This document shows positions 8,249 to 15,564 of a DNA stretch of 64,000 nt, piece by piece. The notes under the pieces were generated by a model, which searched no databases, was not told the DNA's origin, and worked only from the letters and a program-made list of their open reading frames with translations. Both the position numbers and the translations under genes were made by a program. This stretch comes from JBBROS01 sp963752225 (GTDB taxonomy: Bacteria; Pseudomonadota; Alphaproteobacteria; Acetobacterales; Acetobacteraceae): NCBI GenBank assembly GCA_963752225.1, contig CAVVXS010000010.1, positions 1-64,000 on the forward strand. The letters are read 5' to 3'. Positions within the stretch are counted from its first letter, which is position 1. Each line of letters begins with the position of its first letter.

Positions 8249-8764
8249 ATGGACGAGCAAACTAAGAACCTGCGGGTGCGAGAGTATCGAGTTCGGCGTG
8301 CCTTGCAGCGTCAGAGGCTCGTGCTGAGCCGGAGCCGGAGGCGTGATCGGCGTGCGGCTGATTTCGGCACTTACGTGATCGCCAATTCCTCGGGCCGTGT
8401 CGTGGCTGGAGAAGTCGGCGACAAAGGTCTTTCCATCGCCGAGGTCGAGGAATGGGTAAACACCCAGCGTGTCACGCCAGTCCGAATGAGGCCCAACGAA
8501 CTCCAACCCATCGTCGACCACCATGACCGCATCATCAATGTGCTCGGTCAGATGATTGACGAGCGGATCGGTCCTGGCTGGTCGGAGGTAGCAGATTGCC
8601 GATCCGATCTTCTCGCGCGTTACGGCGGCATTCGTGCCTGGCGAGAGGAGCAAGATGCTGACCACTTGGAGATCATCGCCGCGCAGGCTGAATTGATCGA
8701 GGACCAGGTTTTCCTTGTGAGCGTGCTATTTGCCGAGGGCTGCATCGACGATCCAGCCCCTTAG
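8249..8764 (+). CDS. hypothetical protein
   Basis: One hundred and seventy-one residues from the ATG at 8249, which follows a GGTGGG stretch; an in-frame GTG at 8237 would add four residues. The N-terminus is strongly basic (LQRQRLVLSRSRRRDRRAADFG), followed by a strand-rich segment with SGRVVAGEVGDKGLSIAEVEEWV and a C-terminal helical half. The N-terminal motif resembles small hypothetical proteins common in actinobacteria and their phages, hinting at transfer across phyla, but I cannot assign a function. An opposing reading frame exists but has poorer composition. Confidence 0.55.
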   Translation: MDEQTKNLRVREYRVRRALQRQRLVLSRSRRRDRRAADFGTYVIANSSGRVVAGEVGDKGLSIAEVEEWVNTQRVTPVRMRPNELQPIVDHHDRIINVLGQMIDERIGPGWSEVADCRSDLLARYGGIRAWREEQDADHLEIIAAQAELIEDQVFLVSVLFAEGCIDDPAP

Positions 8765-8792
8765 GTAAGGCAGTGTCTTCAAGCCGACCCAC

Positions 8793-9452
8793 CTAGAACA
8801 GCACCGGCATCGGCTGATCCCATCCAATCGCCGACAAGCTCAGTGCGGCCCGTTGCGCCGGCACCACCACCCGGACCGGCTCGATGCCACGGCGAGCGCA
8901 GGCGAGCGCCACCGCGGCGTCAACCGTCATCACCGAGTTCGGCTCGATGCTGCCCGGCACCGTGACCAGGGCGTCGGGCCACCTGCGCTCCAACGTCGCC
9001 CAGAGCGTGTCCCGTTCGATGCCGTGATGCTGGGTGACCATCAGGAGATGGTCGCCGCTCAGCATGCCGGCCATCGCCACGGCACGCCATGCCGGGTCGA
9101 TCCGGGCTTGGCGATCGCGCACATCGCGCAGTGCCTTGCGCAGTCGGCGGGTGGCGATCAGGGGCTCGACGGTCAGCGGGATGGTCACCAGGCTCACGTC
9201 AGGGCCGCAGAGCCATAGCCCGTAGCCTCGCCACCATCTCCGGACCGTCGAGCGCCGGCACGCCCAGCAACCTGCCGACCCACAGCGCCACGGCCACGAT
9301 CCAAGTCGACGATGCTGCCGATCGTGCTGGCAGCGGGCGAGGCGCTGGGCGATGTCGGCGCGGCCGCGGGCGACGAGTTCGGCGATGATTGCGGACTGGT
9401 GCGCTTCGTTGGCGGCGAGTTCGAATCGTGTCCGCCGGGGTGCTCTGGTCAT
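8793..9452 (-). CDS. hypothetical protein with a Cys/His cluster
   Basis: The 219-residue product has a basic N-terminal helix, then a Cys/His/Trp-rich segment at residues ~40-70: RCQHDRQHRRLGSWPWRCGS followed by AGCWACRR. This segment looks like a metal-binding or nucleic-acid-binding knuckle. The C-terminal two thirds is mixed alpha/beta (MTVDAAVALACARRGIEPVRVVV). The gene faces its neighbour at 8764 with a 28-bp gap. No established family is recognised; a role in island maintenance or replication is possible but unsupported. Confidence 0.5.
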   Translation of the reverse strand: MTRAPRRTRFELAANEAHQSAIIAELVARGRADIAQRLARCQHDRQHRRLGSWPWRCGSAGCWACRRSTVRRWWRGYGLWLCGPDVSLVTIPLTVEPLIATRRLRKALRDVRDRQARIDPAWRAVAMAGMLSGDHLLMVTQHHGIERDTLWATLERRWPDALVTVPGSIEPNSVMTVDAAVALACARRGIEPVRVVVPAQRAALSLSAIGWDQPMPVLF

Positions 9453-9565
9453 CGGTGAATCGGGTGTTCGTTGCGCCGGTATTTAGTGCCGGAGACGCTT
9501 GCGCCCGCCTGGATAAATACCGGCGAGCCGCCCGCTCGTGGGTCGGCCGCAACAGGTCAAAGCAG

Positions 9566-9799
9566 ATGGATTACACCAACACCACCTATCCCCGCCCGTG
9601 GAACCGAGACGTTTACCCGGTCATCGCCCACATTGAGGTCGAGGCTGCCCGTTGGGGTGAGCTTCAGCGCGTCATTGGCGATCAGACGCAGGCGCAGGTC
9701 CTTGGCCATGACGACCAGGGCGGCGAGTTCATCGTCGCGCACATCGCCTGCACGTCCGAGACCATCCAGCGCCGCCTGACGGACCGGTGGTCGGCATGA
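9566..9799 (+). CDS. small hypothetical protein
   Basis: Seventy-seven residues from the ATG at 9566; the preceding in-frame region is low-quality and lacks a better start. The sequence is acidic to neutral with a helix-strand pattern (VIAHIEVEAARWGELQRVIG) and no transmembrane segment. Its stop overlaps the ATG of the next gene (ATGA at 9796), so the two are probably translated together. Function unknown. Confidence 0.55.
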   Translation: MDYTNTTYPRPWNRDVYPVIAHIEVEAARWGELQRVIGDQTQAQVLGHDDQGGEFIVAHIACTSETIQRRLTDRWSA

Positions 9800-10026
9800 G
9801 GTATCGGGAGATCGTCGACCACTACCCTATGTCCGACACCCACCCATTCACGGTGGTGACGGACGTCCACGACAGCCTGGTGAACCAGGTCGTCAAGTTC
9901 CTCGAAGCGGCGCCGGATCAGTTCCAGTTGCTGACCCGGCGCAAGGCGAAACCTGCCGAGTGGCTGCTCTACGTCGGCTGCGCCAACCAGATGGCGCGTG
10001 ACGAGTTCGAGCGAGTGTGGGGCTGA
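9796..10026 (+). CDS. small hypothetical protein, coupled to upstream gene
   Basis: Seventy-six residues from the ATG that overlaps the upstream stop. The product reads as one alpha/beta unit (HPFTVVTDVHDSLVNQVVKF, then LLTRRKAKPAEWLLYVGC) with no signal peptide or membrane segment. A strong hairpin begins 8 bp after the stop and probably terminates this two-gene operon. Function unknown. Confidence 0.55.
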   Translation: MRYREIVDHYPMSDTHPFTVVTDVHDSLVNQVVKFLEAAPDQFQLLTRRKAKPAEWLLYVGCANQMARDEFERVWG

Positions 10027-10034
10027 TCGTGGGA

Positions 10035-10056
10035 GGGGTCAGCAGACGCTGACCCC
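10035..10056. terminator. hairpin, bidirectional terminator candidate
   Basis: GGGGTCAGC and GCTGACCCC form a perfect 9-bp stem with a 4-base loop between two convergent genes. There is no T-run. A near copy lies at 10696-10721 beyond the end of another minus-strand gene, so the element was duplicated with the adjoining gene ends. Confidence 0.6.
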
Positions 10057-10075
10057 ACCACTCCTCAAAAGCCGC

Positions 10076-10534
10076 TCAATGCAGCGGAGCGGGCGCCCCG
10101 CCGAACTCTACAAACAGAACCTTCGAGTCGATGCCGTCCTCGCCCATCTCAGGCTCGTCCTCGCCCATCTCGTCCTCATCTTCGTCCTCGTCGGCCAGTC
10201 GCAACCTACCGTTGTCAAACAGCCACTCCATCAGATCGACGACTTCAACCCGCAGATTGCCAAATCTGCTGACGATCTCCGACGCCGTGAGGCCGAGGAG
10301 GTAGGCCATTACAAGAGAGTCGCGATTGTAGTCCGATCGTATGAAATACAAAAACAGTGGGTTTAGCTGGCGTCTATCTACACAGATCAAATCCGATAGT
10401 AAGCCCAATCCTTGGCGCCAGTTCTTGCCGTCCAGGGCAGGCATTAGATGCTTAAATACGTGACGACAATCAGGGCTCAATGCACGAAGTGCAGTCCTGA
10501 ATTTCTTGTAGCTGGTCAATTTGCTGTTTTCCAT
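10076..10534 (-). CDS. hypothetical protein, paralogue of the gene at 11097
   Basis: The 152-residue product starts MENSKLTSYKKFRTALRALS at an ATG with a GAGAGGA box 5 bases upstream. It is helical and shares spaced blocks with the protein encoded at 11097-11447: MENS, LSPD, NPL near the middle, LGLTASEIV, FG, and DLM.WL..N.RLRL. Those blocks establish paralogy. It differs by a very acidic C-terminal tail (ADEDEDEDEMGEDEPEMGED) of about 40 residues. The LTASEIV..FG block resembles a helix-turn-helix, but this is a guess. The upstream leader is shared with its paralogue and in part with the gene at 10737. Confidence 0.6.
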   Translation of the reverse strand: MENSKLTSYKKFRTALRALSPDCRHVFKHLMPALDGKNWRQGLGLLSDLICVDRRQLNPLFLYFIRSDYNRDSLVMAYLLGLTASEIVSRFGNLRVEVVDLMEWLFDNGRLRLADEDEDEDEMGEDEPEMGEDGIDSKVLFVEFGGAPAPLH

Positions 10535-10588
10535 GTGTTCCTCTCAAATGTTCAAACTCGCGACCCAAGCAGGTGGCAGGAGCAACCC
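10532..10588 (-). repeat. duplicated leader, copy 1
   Basis: The start-codon region and about 50 bases of leader of the gene at 10076 match those of the gene at 11097. Shared words include CTCAAATGTTCAAA and TCGCGACCCAA (plus-strand reading). The copy includes the ribosome binding site, so gene and leader were duplicated together. Confidence 0.65.
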
Positions 10589-10695
10589 GCCCTGCTGGGT
10601 GACCTCTGAGACAGCGCGCGGTCTAGTTCGCGCCTTTTCGTCTTGTCGGGGGCAGGCCCGTGGTCGCCTCGAATGGACCTGGGGATGAGGCTGGG

Positions 10696-10721
10696 GCGGG
10701 GTCAGCAGATGCCGACCCCGC
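10696..10721. terminator. hairpin, second copy of the island terminator
   Basis: GCGGGGTCAGC pairs with GCCGACCCCGC with one A-C mismatch and a 4-base loop. It lies just beyond the end of the gene at 10737 on the minus strand and is a near copy of the hairpin at 10035-10056. The similarity runs on into the last codons of both neighbouring genes (both end in PLH). Confidence 0.55.
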
Positions 10722-10736
10722 CACCCTTCGATCCGC

Positions 10737-10988
10737 TCAGTGCAGCGGCGGAGCTACCCCCTCGTGTTCTCCGAGCAGCACCGTCGGGTCGCGCCCGTCC
10801 TGGATCATGTCGTCGATCTCGATCAGAACCTCGGCCGCCTCACGGTCGAACCAGGCGTCGTCTTCGTCCATGTGGCCCATCAGGTGCCAGAACACGGCAC
10901 GCAAGCTGCTGTTGAGCTTGGGATACGAGGTCGCCGGCGGGCTGTTTGCCCCGTTGGGGGCGTAGTAGATCGGGGTGGTGCTGGTCAT
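10737..10988 (-). CDS. small acidic hypothetical protein
   Basis: Eighty-three residues, helical and acidic (MDEDDAWFDREAAEVLIEID), with no membrane segment. Its last residues (APPLH) and downstream hairpin match those of the gene at 10076. Its leader carries the CATTTGAGAG word found before both the 10076 and 11097 starts. It therefore belongs to the same mosaic gene set, although the bulk of the protein is not similar. Function unknown. Confidence 0.55.
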   Translation of the reverse strand: MTSTTPIYYAPNGANSPPATSYPKLNSSLRAVFWHLMGHMDEDDAWFDREAAEVLIEIDDMIQDGRDPTVLLGEHEGVAPPLH

Positions 10989-11096
10989 GATGATCTCTCA
11001 AATGGTGGTGGGTCTGATTGCCTGGCCGTCCGTAATTGGCTCGACCAGCCTGAGGCTGGAGCGTGGGCTTGAATGCTGTCACCAAGCCCACCGATG

Positions 11097-11447
11097 CTAG
11101 ACCAACCGCAGCCTGTTCTCATTCACCAGCCACGCCATCAGATCGTCGGCGTCGACCCACAAGTGGCCAAACTGCTTGACGATCTCCGACGCGGTGAGAC
11201 CGAGCCGGCCAGCCATTCCGAGAGGATCAGGCAGATCATCCTGGAAGTAATAGCGCAGCAAAAGCGGATTGAACCCCTTCTCATCCGCACGACGCAAGTG
11301 CGACAGCAGGAACAGCCCGCAGCGCCACACCTTGCTGTTCAGGACACGGAACTCACGATAAAATACAAGCTGAGCGTCGGGGCTCAAAGAGTTAATGGCA
11401 GCCTTGAACTCCCTGAGACTGCGAGGATTGCGATTGCTGTTTTCCAT
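11097..11447 (-). CDS. hypothetical protein, paralogue of the gene at 10076
   Basis: The start at 11447 gives MENSNRNPRSLREFKAAINS, aligning with the start of the paralogue at 10534; a longer reading from 11480 enters the duplicated leader and is unlikely. The 116-residue product shares the LSPD, NPL, LGLTASEIV and DLMAWL blocks with the 10076 protein but lacks its acidic tail. All three genes in this stretch point the same way, and each seems to have its own leader. Function unknown. Confidence 0.6.
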   Translation of the reverse strand: MENSNRNPRSLREFKAAINSLSPDAQLVFYREFRVLNSKVWRCGLFLLSHLRRADEKGFNPLLLRYYFQDDLPDPLGMAGRLGLTASEIVKQFGHLWVDADDLMAWLVNENRLRLV

Positions 11448-11502
11448 GTGTCTTCTCAAATGTTCAAATTCGCGACCCAAAGCAGGTCGCAGAGGGAACC
11501 TA
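11445..11502 (-). repeat. duplicated leader, copy 2
   Basis: Second copy of the leader described at 10532-10588, with a handful of substitutions and one or two indels over about 57 bases. The Shine-Dalgarno-like GAGAAG is one change away from the GAGAGG of copy 1. Confidence 0.65.
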
Positions 11503-11963
11503 CCGAGGCACGTGCAGCGGAATCAAAATCATTCGTGGGGGTGCGACATTTTCCAAGGCACCTGCCGACCAGCCACTGCCAGCAGCGTCTCGCTCGACAG
11601 CCATCAATCCGTGAGGCCGTGATCGGCCACCTCGACTGACACCACCATGGCTCTCAGCTACCCATAGATGCGGCAGCATTTGGCATTGGCGTGGACCGTC
11701 TGCATCGGTCGCCGGACGTTCACCGGCAACGTCGCCAAACCGTCCTGGACGGTTGCTGTCAACGACCACATCTGCGGACCGGCTTTTAATATGGAATCCC
11801 GGAATACCGTCGGGCCATAAAGTTGTGGTCGGGTAGCTCTCCCGATGATCCCGCTGAAGCGGTGCTGCGGGTAGGGCCGGCGACATTATCGCCGAGACCC
11901 TGGCCCAGCGCCGGCAGGATCGATGCCCAAAACTACAAGCCTATTTCACAAGGACCCATTTCA
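11448..11963. other. intergenic, 516 bases
   Basis: Apart from the duplicated leader at its left end, I see no gene. Opposing frames are open over parts of it but have no start with a ribosome binding site and no protein-like composition. Promoters for the genes on both sides should lie here. Confidence 0.4.
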
Positions 11964-13157
11964 GTGCTCACCCATACCGACCGGCTCGATGGCATTGCCG
12001 TCAAAATCCTTGGCGCATCGTCCGTGCGCCTCGCCTCCCTCGACGACCGCATGCTGGTGCACGGTCAGTTGGTTTCGTTCCTGTCCGACCTCGACCAGCA
12101 TGACGTCGACCTGGTCCTGACCAGCGCGCTCAGCAGCGTCGAAACCGCAAACGGGTTCGTCACCGGCATCAGCGCGTCAATTGCGCTTGGGTGTACGGAG
12201 GTGGTCGAAACCACGAGCGCGGTGCACCCCCCGTGCACCCCCGACATTGATGGGTACGAGGGGTGTACCGCTTTGTATGAGGTTGCATCTCCCGGAGGGG
12301 CTTCGCCCCTTTATACAAAGCCGTACACCCCCGGTGCACCGGGGGCCTCGTCGAGATACAAAGGATGCAAAGCGCCTCTCGGCGGAGTGGTCGAGGGCGA
12401 GGCGCTCTGCGCCCCCTCCTCGGCACTCGATCCTGATTGTACCCAAGAACAGTCGGACGGGGCGGCGACCGAGGTCGCCGAAATGACGCGCGCCGTACAC
12501 CCCCCGTACATTCCCCGCATGGAGCCGGTGATGCCGCGACTCCAAGATATCACGCGCATCGAAGTGCAGGCTTTCCGCAACCCGGCTGGATCAAATCGGA
12601 GCGCGTGGACGCTGAAGTGCTTTGTCCAAACTGATCCCCTGCACCTCATGTGGCGGAAGATAGGCCGGCAGGTTTATGCCAACCTGACGACGTCGAAGGT
12701 TCTCCGGCGAACAATGAAGGGCCGCGTGCAGCGCGGCTCGCTGAGTGATCAGTTCCGTCAAGAGATGGACGAGGCCAGTCGGGAACTGACCGGGCGAGTG
12801 TTCCTCGGGCTGTTCCAGGCCAACAGCCGCGACAACCGGCATACCGATCGGCAAGCGGCCATCCTCAACCTTGACGACACCGATGAACCCAACGTGCGCC
12901 TGTTCCTCCACGGCGAACTGATCACGATCCAACTGAAGGCCACCAACAATGCCAACCCCAAGGCATCAGTCTACCTCGGCTACTACGACCCGCTCGACTA
13001 CGCGGCCTATCGGCTGGAGAACTCGGACGAACGGCGCCCGGAGGCGACCGTGGCCCCGGTCAACGAGACCGTGCTGGCCGAGGTAGCGATCCTGCGGCGG
13101 GAGGTCTCCGAACTCCGTCGCCGTCTCGAACAAGTCGAGAGGTTGGGCGGCTTTTGA
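11964..13157 (+). CDS. hypothetical island protein with internal repeat and C-terminal coiled coil
   Basis: I choose the GTG at 11964 because an AAGGA box lies about 10 bases upstream; the frame is open further up but reads poorly. The product is 397 residues. The N-terminal ~75 residues look like one small domain. Residues ~78-185 are low-complexity and hold two copies of an AVHPP[CY].P unit encoded by a DNA direct repeat. Residues ~195-360 form a well-ordered mixed domain (VQAFRNPAGSNRSAWTLKCF, QVYANLTTSKVLRRTM). The end is a coiled coil (LAEVAILRREVSELRRRLEQ). No family is recognised. A hairpin terminator follows the stop. Confidence 0.55.
   Translation: MLTHTDRLDGIAVKILGASSVRLASLDDRMLVHGQLVSFLSDLDQHDVDLVLTSALSSVETANGFVTGISASIALGCTEVVETTSAVHPPCTPDIDGYEGCTALYEVASPGGASPLYTKPYTPGAPGASSRYKGCKAPLGGVVEGEALCAPSSALDPDCTQEQSDGAATEVAEMTRAVHPPYIPRMEPVMPRLQDITRIEVQAFRNPAGSNRSAWTLKCFVQTDPLHLMWRKIGRQVYANLTTSKVLRRTMKGRVQRGSLSDQFRQEMDEASRELTGRVFLGLFQANSRDNRHTDRQAAILNLDDTDEPNVRLFLHGELITIQLKATNNANPKASVYLGYYDPLDYAAYRLENSDERRPEATVAPVNETVLAEVAILRREVSELRRRLEQVERLGGF
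12195..12243 (+). repeat. direct repeat unit 1 within the island gene
   Basis: This segment and 12468-12516 share an imperfect repeat encoding EV.E.T.AVHPP..P. Each contains a GTGCACCCC or GTACACCCC word and its partial inversion. Similar GTACACCCC words occur between them, so the whole 12.19-12.52 kb stretch appears to have expanded by local duplication. Confidence 0.5.
12468..12516 (+). repeat. direct repeat unit 2 within the island gene
   Basis: Partner of the unit at 12195-12243, in the same orientation and reading frame, so the gene stays open. Confidence 0.5.
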
Positions 13158-13175
13158 GACCGTGTTGCGAGTGCG

Positions 13176-13197
13176 GGCTGGACGATTCGGTCCAGCC
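13176..13197 (+). terminator. hairpin terminator candidate
   Basis: GGCTGGAC and GTCCAGCC form a perfect 8-bp stem with a 6-base loop, 18 bases after the stop of the preceding gene. A short T-run follows about 12 bases later. Confidence 0.5.
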
Positions 13198-13274
13198 TTG
13201 CGATCGCTTTTGGCTTGCCAACCCATCAATCCGTGAGAGCCTGTTCAGCTATGAACGATTGAAGCAGCAGGTTC

Positions 13275-14330
13275 GTGGCGACGGTCTACAAGCGCGGCAA
13301 GACGTGGTGGGTGCACTTCCAGTGGCGAGGAACCAAGATCAGGCGTTCGGCCCATACCTCGTCCAAGGCGGTTGCGCAGCAATACCTCGCACAGCTTCAA
13401 CAGGAGCATGGCCGACTTGATCGGGGCGGACGCCCACGCCGAACCTACAAGGAGGCCGTGCAGCGGTTCTGGGCCGAGTACGTCCCCGCCCTCAAGCTTC
13501 GCTCACAGGAGCGATACCGGTCGAGTTTCCGCCAGATGCAAGGCGCGTTCGGCGATCTCTACCTCGACCAGATCACTCGCGGTCGCCTCGCCGACTACGC
13601 CGCTGCCCGCCTGCGGAGTGGGACGACAGGAGCCACGGTCCGGCGCGACCTCGCTGCCCTGAGCAGCCTCTGCTCCTGTGCCGTTGCGTGGGATTGGATC
13701 GACGTGAACCCAGTCCGGCAGTTCTCGAAGCGACACATCCGGGAGTCGAAACCGCGCACGACGTATCCCACCGACGAGCAGGTGGAAAAGCTCGTCGCCC
13801 ATGCCTCCCCCACGGTCGGGCGGGTCATCCGGTTCCTTGCAGAGACCGGGATGCGGCAGGACGAGGTGTGCAGCTTGGAGTGGTCGCAGGTCTCGATCCC
13901 GCGTCGGGAGGTCCGGCTGGTCAAAACCAAAACGTCATCGCCGCGGGTTGTGCCATTGAGCAACGCCGCCTTGAGCACGCTGCTGGACACACCCCGGCAC
14001 ATCACGTCGAACTTCGTCTTCTGGCATGACGACGGTGCCCGCTACATAACCTTCGCCAACATCTACGCCCGCACCGCCAAGGCCGCAGGCGTCCCTTTTC
14101 GATGCCATGACCTTCGCCACAGGTTCGCGTCGGTCTTTGTTCAAGCCACCGGCGACATTCCGGCGCTGCAAGCCATCCTCGGCCACCGCTCGGTCACCAT
14201 GACCATGAAATACGCCCACATGGTCACCGATCACCTGCACCGCGCCGTGGCGAAAATGGATACGAGCACAGGCACACCGCCAACGGAGAGTTCCGGCACA
14301 GCCCCTGTGAACGAGGTCGTCAAACCATGA
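13275..14330 (+). CDS. int: tyrosine recombinase integrase of the genomic island
   Basis: The product is 351 residues from a GTG start (MATVYKRGKTWWVHFQWRGT). An N-terminal arm-binding type domain is followed by a SAM-like core-binding domain (residues ~55-150) and the catalytic domain. The active-site set is present: Arg194 in ETGMRQDE, a Lys near 217-219, HxxR at His278/Arg281 in CHDLRH, His304 in LGHRS, and nucleophile Tyr313 in MKYAHM. It catalyses site-specific integration and excision. The gene ends 20 bp from the 3' end of tRNA-Tyr, so the tRNA 3' end is the probable attachment site and the island lies to the left. Confidence 0.93.
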   Translation: MATVYKRGKTWWVHFQWRGTKIRRSAHTSSKAVAQQYLAQLQQEHGRLDRGGRPRRTYKEAVQRFWAEYVPALKLRSQERYRSSFRQMQGAFGDLYLDQITRGRLADYAAARLRSGTTGATVRRDLAALSSLCSCAVAWDWIDVNPVRQFSKRHIRESKPRTTYPTDEQVEKLVAHASPTVGRVIRFLAETGMRQDEVCSLEWSQVSIPRREVRLVKTKTSSPRVVPLSNAALSTLLDTPRHITSNFVFWHDDGARYITFANIYARTAKAAGVPFRCHDLRHRFASVFVQATGDIPALQAILGHRSVTMTMKYAHMVTDHLHRAVAKMDTSTGTPPTESSGTAPVNEVVKP

Positions 14331-14350
14331 TGGAGCAAGCCTTCAGCCGC

Positions 14351-14436
14351 TGGTGGAGGGGGCTGGATTCGAACCAGCGTAGGCGTACGCCAGCGGATTT
14401 ACAGTCCGCCCCCTTTAGCCACTCGGGCACCCCTCC
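14351..14436 (-). tRNA. tRNA-Tyr (anticodon GUA)
   Basis: Read on the minus strand, the gene starts GGAGGGGTGCCCGAGTGG, has the anticodon loop CTGTAAA, a long class-II variable arm, and the TTCGAATCC T-loop. It ends CCCCTCC plus discriminator A. The acceptor stem pairs fully, and CCA is encoded (14351-14353). The 3' end faces the integrase gene. Confidence 0.95.
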
Positions 14437-14529
14437 ACGGGCAGGGAGCGGGCGGGGTAGCGCTCCGCTGCCACCCTTGTCAATCGACCGCCATACCCTT
14501 CCGGCAGCAAGGCCCCTATAAACGCCGGG

Positions 14530-15564
14530 ATGCGCAGCAAACCACCCAGCCGGCCCGGCGCCGGCGGCCCCTCGACCGGCACCGCACGGCCACCGGGCCC
14601 CCGTGGCCCCGGGCGGCCGCCGCCCCGTGACCGCCACGCCAGCGGACCCCGCCCCAGCCGTCCCCCGGAACCGGGCGCCCCGCCACGTCACGCGGCACGG
14701 CTCGCTGCAAGGCCCGAGCCCCAGGCCGCCACGCCCGCGCCGCGCGAAACGCCGCCGCCGACCGAGCGGAAGCCGGGCCGCGATACGCTCCACGCGCCCG
14801 CAGCCGCCACCCCGGCGCCAGCGCCCGCTCGCCCGGCCGGACCGGCGGCGCCGCGCGGCAGCGTGTGGCTGCACGGCATCCACGCCGTCGCTGCCGCTCT
14901 GGCCAACCCGTCCCGCCGCCTCAAGCGCCTCGTGCTGACCGCCGAGGCCGAAGCGGCGCTCGCTACCCACCTCGCTCCGCCATGGCCGCTCGCGCCGGAG
15001 CGCATCGAGCGCAACCGGCTCGACCACCTGCTCGGCCGCGACACGGTGCATCAGGGAGTGGGACTGCTCGCCGACCTGCTCGCGCCGCCGGCCTTGGCCG
15101 CCGTGCTGGCACGCCCGGGGCCGCTGCTCATGCTCGACCAGGTCACCGACCCCCGCAACATCGGCGCCACCTTGCGCAGCGCCGCCGCATTCGGCGCCGC
15201 AGCGGTCATCGTGCAGGAGCGGAACGCGCCCGAGGAAACCGGCGTCATGGCCAAGGCCGCCTCGGGCGCGCTGGAAACCGTGCCGCTGCTGCGCGCCGTC
15301 AACCTGGCTCGCACCCTGGTCGCCCTGAAAGCAGCCGATTGCTGGGTCGTCGGGTTGGACGCCGCCGCCCCGCCGCTCCGGGGCGTGGCGCTGCGACAGC
15401 GGCGGGTCGTGCTGGTGCTCGGCGCCGAAGGCGACGGCATGCGCCGCCTGACCCGCGAAACATGCGACGAGCTGGTCGGCCTCGCCATGCCGGGCGTGAT
15501 GGAAAGCCTGAACGTGTCCGCCGCCGCGACCCTTGCTCTCTATGAACTCACGAGGCCCGAATGA
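14530..15564 (+). CDS. rlmB: 23S rRNA (guanosine-2'-O-)-methyltransferase, RlmB-type SpoU family
   Basis: The C-terminal half has the three SpoU motifs: DQVTDPRNIGATLRSAAAFG (near residue 200), VLVLGAEGDGMRRL (near 300) and MESLNVSAAATLALYEL (near 325). These form the trefoil-knot S-adenosylmethionine site. RlmB methylates the ribose of G2251 in 23S rRNA. A substrate-binding domain starts at VWLHGIHAV (~residue 113). The first ~110 residues are an Arg/Pro-rich disordered extension, longer than in enterobacterial RlmB and common in high-GC alphaproteobacteria. The stop overlaps the next gene's ATG. The TrmH-type alternative cannot be fully excluded. Confidence 0.85.
   Translation: MRSKPPSRPGAGGPSTGTARPPGPRGPGRPPPRDRHASGPRPSRPPEPGAPPRHAARLAARPEPQAATPAPRETPPPTERKPGRDTLHAPAAATPAPAPARPAGPAAPRGSVWLHGIHAVAAALANPSRRLKRLVLTAEAEAALATHLAPPWPLAPERIERNRLDHLLGRDTVHQGVGLLADLLAPPALAAVLARPGPLLMLDQVTDPRNIGATLRSAAAFGAAAVIVQERNAPEETGVMAKAASGALETVPLLRAVNLARTLVALKAADCWVVGLDAAAPPLRGVALRQRRVVLVLGAEGDGMRRLTRETCDELVGLAMPGVMESLNVSAAATLALYELTRPE

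Noticed and set aside
8150..8665. Minus-strand frame opposite the gene at 8249
   Set aside because: It lacks a ribosome binding site and has a weaker composition than the plus-strand protein; the two cannot easily both be real.
12195..12516. Repeat region considered as a CRISPR array
   Set aside because: There are only two imperfect units, they are far apart without regular spacing, and they lie inside an open reading frame; no cas genes are present.
14351..14436. Second attachment-site copy of the tRNA-Tyr 3' end inside the island
   Set aside because: I looked for another copy of the GGATTCGAACC region in 1-14300 and found none, so the far end must be outside the window.
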